64,000 bases of DNA from Eisenbergiella porci (GTDB taxonomy: Bacteria > Bacillota > Clostridia > Lachnospirales > Lachnospiraceae): the NCBI RefSeq assembly GCF_009696275.1, contig NZ_VUMI01000017.1, positions 1 to 64,000 on the forward strand, read 5' to 3'. Position 1 is the stretch's first letter. The number at the start of each line of letters is the position of its first letter. Both the position numbers and the translations under genes were made by a program. The notes beneath the pieces are model-generated. The model made no database searches. It was not told the DNA's origin and saw only the letters and a program-made list of their open reading frames with translations. Below are positions 52,133 to 59,470 of this stretch, piece by piece.

Positions 52133-53596
52133 TCACCTCGATTCAATAAAAAAGTTTTTGAGACGCGTAAACCCTGCGGCATCCAGCGCATAGTGTTCCA
52201 GCACAACACCATGCTCCAAATGCAGAACATGAGTACAGCAACTGACGATCAACTCATAATCGTGGGTGATAACAAGAGAGGTCTTTCCCATCTCCTGTAC
52301 CGCTATAAGTTCCTCGGCCACTTCCTTCATGTGCTGTAAATCCAGACCGCTGGTAGGTTCATCCAGCACCAAAACCTTACGCTCGGAAACAAGGGCGGTG
52401 GCAATCGCCACTCGCTGCTTCTGACCACCGGAGAGCGCCATCGGGTGTCGTTCCTTAAGCTGCAACAAATCCAATCGGTCAAGAATTGTATCTACCTTAT
52501 CTGAAACTGGCTCTGCCATGCTGATGAGCATTTCTTCCTCTGTGCTTTCCGTAAACAACTGGTGGTTAACGTCCTGCATGACCATATAGCACAGGGACAG
52601 CCTCTGTTTTCTATTATACGGTTTCCCATCCACTTTCACAATGCCCTTACAGTGTTTCTCCAATCCGCAAAGGCATCTGGCCAAGGTGGATTTTCCGGCT
52701 CCGTTATGGCCGATCACCGCGATAATACCCGCCTGCGGCAGTGAAAGACTATCAATATCCAGCGCGTCCCTCTGCTTTGTATAAGCAAAATGAAAGTTCT
52801 CACATTCGATAGAACCACTGCTTGCAACAGGATGTGCTGTCACAGGGAACGCACAGAGGTCAAAAGGCCGCAGTCCCATTTCTACCTGTTGCGCTGCGGA
52901 CAGTTTCAAGGCGTCCGAGGCCAGATAATCTTTTTCAATTTTTCCGTCTTTCAAATAGATAACACGGTCTATCAGCTCTTTCAGATAATAGAGCCTATGT
53001 TCCGCAATAATAACTGTTTTCCCTTGCTGTTTCCAAATCTGGATCATCCGGCGCAGATCTTTTGTGGCTGACATATCCAGATTAGAAGATGGTTCGTCCA
53101 GAACGATGATGGGCGGATTACTTGCCGACACAGAGGCACAAGCAATTTTCTGCTTTTCTCCGCCGGAAAGAGAAAAGATATTTTTTCCCAACAGATTGTC
53201 CATATCAAACTGCTGGGCAGTCGATTTCACCCGATGAATGATTTCTTCTTCAGGCAAGCCCTGATTTTCACATCCAAAGGCCAGTTCACTGGTGGAGTCC
53301 ACCGTAAAAAACTGCGTGCGGGGATTTTGAAAAACGCTTCCCACATATTTCGCTGTTTCATAGAGCGGAAGTCTGCTGATGTTCTTGCCATCCAGCAGAA
53401 CTTCGCCGCTCAATTCACCTTCATAATAATTCGGGATCAGTCCATTCACCAGACGGGTCAAAGTTGTTTTTCCACATCCGGATTGTCCACACAAAAGGAT
53501 AACTTGCCCGTCTGGGATGATTAAATCAATGTTTACAAGCCCACCGACATCTGTTCCCCCGGCATATCGAAAATTGATATTGCGAAGTTCAATCAT
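52133..53596 (-). CDS. ECF transporter double ATPase, cassette C
   Basis: This 487-residue protein has two ABC domains: GQSGCGKTTLTRLV, LSGGEKQKIACASVSA and IIVLDEPSSNLDM, then GHNGAGKSTLARCL, LSGGQKQRVAIATALV and VLVLDEPTSGLDL. Both signatures look intact, unlike the first one of cassette A. The ATG at 53596 has GGAGG upstream and lies 13 bases after the EcfT gene. It would energise the ECF complex of cassette C. Confidence 0.9.
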   Translation of the reverse strand: MIELRNINFRYAGGTDVGGLVNIDLIIPDGQVILLCGQSGCGKTTLTRLVNGLIPNYYEGELSGEVLLDGKNISRLPLYETAKYVGSVFQNPRTQFFTVDSTSELAFGCENQGLPEEEIIHRVKSTAQQFDMDNLLGKNIFSLSGGEKQKIACASVSASNPPIIVLDEPSSNLDMSATKDLRRMIQIWKQQGKTVIIAEHRLYYLKELIDRVIYLKDGKIEKDYLASDALKLSAAQQVEMGLRPFDLCAFPVTAHPVASSGSIECENFHFAYTKQRDALDIDSLSLPQAGIIAVIGHNGAGKSTLARCLCGLEKHCKGIVKVDGKPYNRKQRLSLCYMVMQDVNHQLFTESTEEEMLISMAEPVSDKVDTILDRLDLLQLKERHPMALSGGQKQRVAIATALVSERKVLVLDEPTSGLDLQHMKEVAEELIAVQEMGKTSLVITHDYELIVSCCTHVLHLEHGVVLEHYALDAAGFTRLKNFFIESR

Positions 53597-53609
53597 AGAC
53601 TCCTTCCTC

Positions 53610-54332
53610 CTAACAAATAAAGAAACCGACCCAACAGGGTATCGCCAGCAGGAAGAAGAAAATGTCCAAAGGCCCAAAGCCAATTTTGCAAATATTTGTC
53701 CGCTTCTGTGGCGCTCCAAGCCCTCGTGTGAGAGCCGCTGCAGACAGTTCTTCTCCGATTTTGGCAACCGACATCATCAGAGGAACTACCCGGTATTCCA
53801 GCATCTTCATGGGACTGCGGAGAGTAGTGATACCACGCATCTTCATGGCATCCCGTATGGCTGTATATTCTTCTTTTACAGTCGGAAAAAATCGGAACAC
53901 TACGGATACAGGAATCACAATCGTCTGTGGCGTGTGCATCCTTTCCATTGCAGCAACAAATTCGCTGACCGTTGTCGTACTCACCAGATAGTATCCCATG
54001 ATAAATCCAGGGAGCATATGCGTATAGATCCCAACTGCGGCTCCCAGGATAAAATTCCATGTACCAGTGAGCAGCGGTAACACCGTTAATTCCAACGCAA
54101 ACAAAATAGCGTATGTAACTGAAAATCTGGCTGCGGCCACCCATTTCCTTGAAAGGAGTAGAAAAATAATCGGACAAGCCATGAGGCACGGGCGAACCAT
54201 GTTCATAAATCCTCCCGTGCCGCCAGTAATCATAATGGTGCTGACAGTTACAGTCAAAAATAGTTTTGTCCTCGGATCGGTGGGAATAACAGTTTTACTT
54301 TCAAATTTTAGCCCTGTAACCGCCGCATCCAT
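53610..54332 (-). CDS. ECF transporter T component, cassette C
   Basis: This 240-residue membrane protein has five to six helices and the coupling motif AALTRGLGAPQKRTN near the C-terminus. It is the equivalent of the gene at 38453 in cassette A. Its ATG overlaps the S gene stop (TGATGG), so it is co-translated with it. Confidence 0.87.
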   Translation of the reverse strand: MDAAVTGLKFESKTVIPTDPRTKLFLTVTVSTIMITGGTGGFMNMVRPCLMACPIIFLLLSRKWVAAARFSVTYAILFALELTVLPLLTGTWNFILGAAVGIYTHMLPGFIMGYYLVSTTTVSEFVAAMERMHTPQTIVIPVSVVFRFFPTVKEEYTAIRDAMKMRGITTLRSPMKMLEYRVVPLMMSVAKIGEELSAAALTRGLGAPQKRTNICKIGFGPLDIFFFLLAIPCWVGFFIC

Positions 54333-54922
54333 CAGGCAATCCCCGCCTTCTCAAAATGTTTCTTCAACACGACCTTGCCAAGAAGTGCCCCAAAAATACC
54401 GCCGATAAAGGTTACAACGAACAAAACAGGGAACATCCAATTTGGGGTGTAGGACATAAGCGAATCAACATACTCCTGTCCGTAACTGCTTACAAGCGAA
54501 GCAAAGAACTCTGTGCGGGTGAGGAACATCCGGCTCACATAGCCCATGATCCAAAGGGAAAACACACCATTGGCAAGGAGTGTGCATTTCCAACTTTGAT
54601 ACTTTCCGATCCGCAAAATTACATCTCCCAGAACACCAAAGATGATACCAAAAATTAGAACCAACACGCCGCTACCCATGACCAAATTGATTAGACCGAG
54701 GATAATGCCAGTCAGAGATACCATGCCGAATTTTTTGACCTTCGTTAAGTACAGCATAAATGGAATACCGCACAGTACAGGGCACACCAATCCTAACAGT
54801 GGGATAAAGATAGGGATATATCCCAGCATCATGCCCGCAAAGAAAATGACAAAATAAATGGCGGTGAAAATGCCTACGTTGATAAGGTCTTTGGCTTGTA
54901 GTTTGTTACTTCTTGCTTCCAT
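54332..54922 (-). CDS. ECF transporter S component (MptD-like), cassette C
   Basis: This 196-residue membrane protein of the MptD family has about six helices (VGIFTAIYFVIFFAGMMLGY, ... FGALLGKVVLKKHFEKAGIA). The C-terminal KHFEKAG matches KHFQKAG of the cassette A protein, which supports a common origin. It is the first gene of the cassette C operon. The ATG at 54922 has GGAGGT 9 bases upstream. The operator at 54943 lies just before it. Confidence 0.8.
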   Translation of the reverse strand: MEARSNKLQAKDLINVGIFTAIYFVIFFAGMMLGYIPIFIPLLGLVCPVLCGIPFMLYLTKVKKFGMVSLTGIILGLINLVMGSGVLVLIFGIIFGVLGDVILRIGKYQSWKCTLLANGVFSLWIMGYVSRMFLTRTEFFASLVSSYGQEYVDSLMSYTPNWMFPVLFVVTFIGGIFGALLGKVVLKKHFEKAGIA

Positions 54923-55252
54923 TCTCTACATACCTCCATTGCAGTTAGGTATAGCTAACTATATGTTACAAAAATTACGGATTGTGATTCCGTGTAATCT
55001 AAGTTTATCATAATCCAAATGGCTTATGCCACTCTAAATAGTTTGAAAATACTCCATTTGGCTTTTGTGTTTCTTTTTGATATCATTAAAAGTTTTTCTT
55101 TGCTGATAAGATAAACGGAGTTATAAATTGAAAATCTTTTGCTCGATGTTCCACCCAGCAAAAGCGGATAAACAACTCTCATACGACTGACTTTTGAGAT
55201 AAGTAAGATGTCCAATACAATCAACAATTCCGTACACGGCGTCCTTGATGGG
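54923..55252 (-). promoter_or_regulatory. Promoter region of cassette C with operator at 54943-54960
   Basis: AGTTAG-GTATAG-CTAACT (54943-54960) is followed by ATATGTTA, as at 40866. The -10-like TAACAT lies at 54963-54968, with no good -35, consistent with an activator-dependent promoter. The rest (54970-55252) is A+T-rich and shows no gene. Confidence 0.5.
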
Positions 55253-55795
55253 TTATATTGGATAAGTTATATTGGCTGTGTCTGGATGAATCAAAATTAC
55301 CGGAACCTGCTTCTTCCGTGCATACCGGACACACTGCATTGTCCCGGATCGCAGATTTCGCTCATCATCATAAACCGCCACCAGGTAGCTGGCCTGATCC
55401 ACCATGTAGCAATTCCGCTTGATATAACTCTCACGGCAATCCTCGTTTCCAATGACTTCTTTCCTGCTGCAATGTTGCAGGATGAACTCCATCCGGCGCT
55501 TGCTGCGCTGATCCCACTTGGTGTCATGGCCGACAAACGGAAGGGCTACGATCAATTCAATATCACCATATCCTGGCTGCTCCTTCAAGCGGAGAATTTC
55601 TTCCGCCGCCCACATATCTACTCCCAGAGCGCCGCCAACATAAAAGCGCCGGACAGATTCTTCATCATGCAGTTTCTGAAAAACCTCCCGCATGGCTTTT
55701 TTAATTTTTTTGCAGAGAGAGTAATCCTCCGCATACTTAAATTTGAAGCGGCTTGGACGGTGCCCAGTAATGGCACAAGCGTATGTTTTTTCCAA
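55253..55795 (-). CDS. SLOG family (DUF1273/YpsA-like) protein
   Basis: This 180-residue Rossmann-like nucleotide-binding protein contains the SLOG signature ACAITGHRPSRFKF near the N-terminus, YVGGALGVDMWAAEEIL in the middle and YLVAVYDDERNLRSGTMQCV later. SLOG proteins are thought to bind nucleotide-derived ligands, and many belong to defence or stress systems. Its exact role is unknown. A TTG at 55795 with GGGGTG 6 bases upstream gives the family's usual start. Its 3' part is duplicated at 46331-46564. A minus-strand -10 TATAAT lies at 55877-55882. Confidence 0.83.
   Translation of the reverse strand: MEKTYACAITGHRPSRFKFKYAEDYSLCKKIKKAMREVFQKLHDEESVRRFYVGGALGVDMWAAEEILRLKEQPGYGDIELIVALPFVGHDTKWDQRSKRRMEFILQHCSRKEVIGNEDCRESYIKRNCYMVDQASYLVAVYDDERNLRSGTMQCVRYARKKQVPVILIHPDTANITYPI
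55275..55508. repeat. 234-bp direct repeat, right copy (pairs with 46331-46564)
   Basis: This is the intact-gene copy of the SLOG-derived repeat. Together with the left copy it brackets an 8944-bp unit containing cassette C and the IS3 remnant. Confidence 0.85.
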
Positions 55796-55946
55796 AAACT
55801 TCACCCCACTTTGACTTTCACGCATATAAACAGAAAATAACGCAATTAAAACGGCGTAAAGCGGCATATTAGCAATATTATAACACATACTATGTTCATT
55901 ATCCAGGCGTTTCATCTGCTATCCTTGTATGTAGCGAGGTGAGGAT

Positions 55947-56261
55947 ATGGATGAAGAATTTATCCGCAATCGGATCACCGAATTGCGTTTGAAAAAGGGC
56001 GAGTCAGAGTATCAAATGAGTTTGGCTTTAGGGCAGAATCGGAGTTATATTCAAGGGATTTCATCCGGTCGTTCCCTCCCGTCAATGGCTCAATTTCTGA
56101 AAATCTGCGATTACTTTGAGATCACCCCGTTGCAGTTTTTTGATACCGAGGCAGTCAATCCCCAACTGATCCGAAAAGCAATGAACGGAATGAGAAAACT
56201 CAAGGACGAAGATCTGATTATGCTGATTGGCTTTATCAACCGGCTGCAATCCGATGACTGA
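55947..56261 (+). CDS. XRE family regulator of the conjugative element
   Basis: This 104-residue protein has a helix-turn-helix (NRITELRLKKGESEYQMSLA then LGQNRSYIQGISSGRSLPSM) and a short C-terminal helical part. It is the only plus-strand gene of this block and is transcribed divergently from the SLOG gene. GAGGTGAGG lies before the ATG. It is likely to control element genes. A strong terminator follows it. Confidence 0.83.
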   Translation: MDEEFIRNRITELRLKKGESEYQMSLALGQNRSYIQGISSGRSLPSMAQFLKICDYFEITPLQFFDTEAVNPQLIRKAMNGMRKLKDEDLIMLIGFINRLQSDD

Positions 56262-56297
56262 CGGCAGGGGTTACGGCCCCTGTCCGTCTTATTTTTT
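56260..56297 (+). terminator. Terminator of the XRE gene
   Basis: GACGGCAGGGG pairs with CCCCTGTCCGTC (one bulged base) around TTACGG and is followed by TTATTTTTT. It begins at the stop codon of the gene at 55947. Confidence 0.8.
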
Positions 56298-56358
56298 GCA
56301 ATTTGGGGCCAGCCATTACTTTTTTCTTCATCCGTAAGTATCTGTTTACCTGTACGGT

Positions 56359-56889
56359 TCAAGGGGGTATAAAAATGGACTGCCCCCCAGTCCACATACA
56401 AATCGGGCGGCAATTCTGCCGCCCGATTTTTGTTTCAAAGCCATCTGCAAAGGAGTAGGAATCCGCTGTCAGCAAAGTGGCAGACTGCTCCCCAGGTGTA
56501 GGATCAGGGGCTTCACAGGCATCCGCAGGGGCGCTTTCCGGCTGCACCGCCGGGGGTTCATCAAACGCATCATCTTCCGGCACAGGGACATTTTCCGGCT
56601 CGTCAGGGCAGGGCAAGTCAGAGCATAAGGTATAGAGGTTGCTGGTCTGGCCGCCGTTCTTACGCTCGTCAAACCGGGCCTGCTTGACGATATATCCCGC
56701 TTTCACCAGCTCATCCAGCGCCCGCTTTACAGTGGACACCCCATAGCCGCACTTGGCGGCTATGGTCTTGATAGAGGGAAAACACTCGCCCTCTTTATTG
56801 CAATGCAGAACCAGGACTTGCAGTACAAGCCGCGCTCTTGGTTTCAGGCCAGAAGAAAACGCTCTCTCCATATACTCAAACTTTGCCAT
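56359..56889 (-). CDS. Winged-helix replication/regulation protein
   Basis: This 176-residue protein has an N-terminal winged helix of the type used by replication initiators and helix-turn-helix regulators (RARLVLQVLVLHCNKEGECF then KTIAAKCGYGVSTVKRALDE), followed by an acidic, Pro-rich tail. The ATG at 56889 has GGGAGG upstream. Two hairpins (56371-56393 with a T5 tail on the minus strand, and 56400-56429) lie inside the last codons. The final 20 residues may therefore be read-through beyond an older end. Confidence 0.72.
   Translation of the reverse strand: MAKFEYMERAFSSGLKPRARLVLQVLVLHCNKEGECFPSIKTIAAKCGYGVSTVKRALDELVKAGYIVKQARFDERKNGGQTSNLYTLCSDLPCPDEPENVPVPEDDAFDEPPAVQPESAPADACEAPDPTPGEQSATLLTADSYSFADGFETKIGRQNCRPICMWTGGQSIFIPP
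56371..56429 (-). terminator. Double hairpin at end of winged-helix gene
   Basis: TGGACTG pairs with CAGTCCA and is followed by TTTTTA on the minus strand. Next to it, AAATCGGGCGGCA (56400-56412) pairs perfectly with TGCCGCCCGATTT (56417-56429). Both overlap the 3' end of the gene at 56359. Confidence 0.55.
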
Positions 56890-56918
56890 ATTCCAATCCT
56901 CCCAATCATGTCTTACTG

Positions 56919-57950
56919 TTACAGGCGCTTTTCTCCTGCAATATACTTCTCCATCAGCGGCCGGTAGATCTGCCCGTTGACCCGTTTTGCAAACAGGTCG
57001 TGGGATGCCGCCGCAATCTGCACATCCTCCCCAAAGAGTTCCGTACAGTATTCCTGAATTTCCTGCGGTACACAGATCGCTACCGGGCGCACTTCCAACG
57101 AACCGCACTCGGACAACGCCTTGTGGAACGCCGGAATCTCATAAGGCAGGACACTCCCGCACAGGAGCCGGTGATCCGCGTCACGGAAAATAGAGGTGGG
57201 TGTCTGCATCACACCGCAATCATAGATGATAAACTGATACGCCTTATCCAGCTCATTGGTCAGGTAGCAGTCGATCCCATCAATGGTGTAATGCTCCCCA
57301 TCCGGCGCCGCTTCGTAGATGTTCAGCAGGAGCTGCAAGTGGCGGTTCTGATTGACTTCGATATACGCCACCTCCGCACCTCTGGCCGCCAACCAGGACG
57401 CCAGGTTAAAGGCCGTCACCGTTACGCCGCTTCTGCGCTGCGAACCGGCCACGGCAATACGGATATTCCGGGCGTTCCAGCGGTACGGAATGATCTCATC
57501 CGGCTCCGGTGCTTTCTCACGCTGAGTAGCTGGCTGTTCGTAGACGGGAGCCTTTACCACATACCGTTGCATCCCATCCTCGGAAAGCGCTTCTGTCAGC
57601 TCGTCCAAGGCGTCCTCCATCGTTTCACCCGTAACCAGATTCACAACACCGATGGACAGTAACCGCTGTACCTCGCCGTTCACATCCTCGCAGCCGGAGA
57701 GGATGACGATGATCCGGGCGGAGAACATCATCTGAAAGGATTGCAGGGCAAGGGTAAAATCATTGCCGCTTTCCTCGATACACGCCGCATCCACCACAAA
57801 GAATTTGGCGTTAGCGTAATTGCGCATATCTTTGGTAACGAAACTTTTCAGGCTGAACCGGCCGACCAGTTTCTTGGCGGGCAGAGTCATATTCCGCACA
57901 GCGGCGTCGATCAGACTGCTTTTCTGGTTACTCGTCAAGTATAACAGCAT
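56919..57950 (-). CDS. ParA/CpaE-like ATPase-fold protein
   Basis: This 343-residue protein has a MinD/ParA/CpaE layout. A receiver-like N-terminal half (SARIIVILSGCEDVNGEVQR) is followed by an ATPase half from about residue 170 (IRIAVAGSQRRSGVTVTAFN). The Walker A loop reads GSQRRSGVTVTA, in which the expected GKT/GKS lysine is missing. Nucleotide hydrolysis is therefore doubtful. The later motif FIIYDCGVMQ resembles Walker B or switch II. It may act as a partition-like or pole-positioning factor for the conjugation machine. The ATG at 57950 has GGGAGGT 9 bases upstream and overlaps the 49-residue gene. Confidence 0.72.
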   Translation of the reverse strand: MLLYLTSNQKSSLIDAAVRNMTLPAKKLVGRFSLKSFVTKDMRNYANAKFFVVDAACIEESGNDFTLALQSFQMMFSARIIVILSGCEDVNGEVQRLLSIGVVNLVTGETMEDALDELTEALSEDGMQRYVVKAPVYEQPATQREKAPEPDEIIPYRWNARNIRIAVAGSQRRSGVTVTAFNLASWLAARGAEVAYIEVNQNRHLQLLLNIYEAAPDGEHYTIDGIDCYLTNELDKAYQFIIYDCGVMQTPTSIFRDADHRLLCGSVLPYEIPAFHKALSECGSLEVRPVAICVPQEIQEYCTELFGEDVQIAAASHDLFAKRVNGQIYRPLMEKYIAGEKRL

Positions 57951-58077
57951 AGGATTCACCTCCCGTATTTTCAACGCTGGTTTTGTCATCCGCCCCACCG
58001 GTCAGCAAGAGGACGATGCCCACAATTACAATCACAATGTAGATAAACAGTTCAATCAGCTTGTTTCGGTTATTCAT
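57928..58077 (-). CDS. 49-residue single-pass membrane protein
   Basis: This small frame starts at an ATG (58077) with AGGGG upstream. It encodes a basic N-terminus (MNNRNKL), one membrane helix (LIELFIYIVIVIVGIVLLLT) and a short tail. It overlaps the ParA-like gene by 23 bases and follows the peptidase gene after 11 bases. Its place between two conjugation genes, together with its good ribosome site, indicates a real gene. Function unknown. Confidence 0.65.
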   Translation of the reverse strand: MNNRNKLIELFIYIVIVIVGIVLLLTGGADDKTSVENTGGESYAVILDE

Positions 58078-58088
58078 ATCGCACCCCT

Positions 58089-58913
58089 TTAGTAGATCGC
58101 CCACAAGGGACCGCCTGCTGCGGCGCCCTTTCTGGCCTCATCCAGAATGATGGATATATCCCATTCCTGTTCGCTTCGCTTTTTACTGGCAGGATCGGCC
58201 ACCAGGATTTTTCCTTCAGAGGTCACTCCACGCAGCACCATAAAGTGACCGCTGGATGTGAAGTGGCCTTTCGACATGAGTGCCACAATCAATTTCCCGG
58301 ATGCCAAAGCATCCACCACAGCTTGCGGGTCATCGGTGCTGATGCTTTCCCATTGAAGCCCAAAGCCCTCCGCAGCCCCCGGTATCAACGAGTGATAGGA
58401 CCCGTTGCCGGAACACCAATAGCCGTTCTGATACGCCCATTCTGCCATTGTGGGGGGATCAACGGTCTGGTCTGTCAGGCTGGATACCACAATCGCCATA
58501 GAGGTCGGGCCACATCCATAACCGCCGATATTATCGGTTCCATACGGAAGATCGGCCCAACGCTCATCCAACTGATTGTAGTAGACAACTTCGGTTGCCC
58601 CATCCGTAAAGATGACACCCTCATAGCTCTGGCCGCTACCGTCTACATAGTCTTTCTCATAAATGCCGAGCTGCTGGTTGTAGCCATATTCTTTCTGAAA
58701 ATCCTCCACTACGCTTACCTCATCTCCAATCAGCCATTGGGACAGCACGGAAAAGGGGCTGGTAATGAGATACAGAATGAAGGCAATCAAAAGCAAAAGC
58801 CCCAGAACCGGGGCCAGGATCAGAAACAGGATTTTTTTCCGGCTTTCGGAGTCGGTGGCGGCTTTTGCTGCCACCTGCGCCAGAATTTTTGCAGTCAACG
58901 GATCAACAGCCAA
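58089..58913 (-). CDS. C39-like cysteine peptidase domain protein, membrane anchored
   Basis: This 274-residue protein has one membrane helix near residues 32-55 (LFLILAPVLGLLLLIAFILY) and an outer peptidase C39-like (papain-fold) domain. The catalytic cysteine is in GGYGCGPTSMAIV, histidine in SSGHFMVLRGV and aspartate in ILVADPAS. It replaces the NlpC/P60 enzyme of the first element as the probable wall-opening or processing enzyme. A TTG at 58913 with GGAGGTG 6 bases upstream is the likely start, and earlier ATGs lie too close to the ribosome site. It begins within the spacer after the DUF6075 gene. Confidence 0.8.
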   Translation of the reverse strand: MAVDPLTAKILAQVAAKAATDSESRKKILFLILAPVLGLLLLIAFILYLITSPFSVLSQWLIGDEVSVVEDFQKEYGYNQQLGIYEKDYVDGSGQSYEGVIFTDGATEVVYYNQLDERWADLPYGTDNIGGYGCGPTSMAIVVSSLTDQTVDPPTMAEWAYQNGYWCSGNGSYHSLIPGAAEGFGLQWESISTDDPQAVVDALASGKLIVALMSKGHFTSSGHFMVLRGVTSEGKILVADPASKKRSEQEWDISIILDEARKGAAAGGPLWAIY

Positions 58914-58930
58914 AAAAATCACCTCCATCA

Positions 58931-59410
58931 TCAGTCCGGTTCCATACCGGGGGTCTCCATCATCTGCTCCATTTGCAGATTGAACGCCTCCCGCCGCTTA
59001 CCGGCACTGTCGTCAATTTCAAACTCTTTTTCGCCTTTATCATTTTCCCGGATAGATACCATGCAGTCTCCATTGGCGATGAAGCAGGCCGTAAAGAGCG
59101 CCCGAATCGCCGGGGCGGGCATCCGTGAAATCTCAAAGGGGGTCGCGGCACACTTGCTGTTCCAGGAAAAGAGGTTATAGGCGGCATCCGCCGTTATCTT
59201 CATCCAGTCATAGTCAAATTCCTCTTTCCGCATCATCTTGTCAAAGCTGATCCCCTCTGGGCAGAGGTAGCGATCCATTTTTTCAAAAAGAGCCGGATGA
59301 GAAGCCATCAGGAACAGGGCAGCATGGTAGGAAGCGTCCAAATCACCGCCCCGACAGCGTATGGCTGCCATCTTGTTGACCAGGTGTTCATATCGTTCCG
59401 CATGATTCAT
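58931..59410 (-). CDS. DUF6075 family protein
   Basis: This 159-residue cytoplasmic protein (YHAALFLMASHPALFEKMDR, CPEGISFDKMMRKEEFDYDWM) is found in the conjugation operons of gut elements; its role is unknown. The ATG at 59410 has AGGAGGT 8 bases upstream. It lies 60 bases after the VirB4 gene and is part of the same operon. Confidence 0.75.
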   Translation of the reverse strand: MNHAERYEHLVNKMAAIRCRGGDLDASYHAALFLMASHPALFEKMDRYLCPEGISFDKMMRKEEFDYDWMKITADAAYNLFSWNSKCAATPFEISRMPAPAIRALFTACFIANGDCMVSIRENDKGEKEFEIDDSAGKRREAFNLQMEQMMETPGMEPD

Positions 59411-59470
59411 CTGAAAACCTCCTGCGTGAAATAAGTAAGGCGGTCGGGATTGCTCCCGGCCGCCACCGAA

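Noticed and set aside
55024-55227. 67-codon minus-strand frame upstream of cassette C
   Set aside because: A+T-rich, no ribosome site, no domain.
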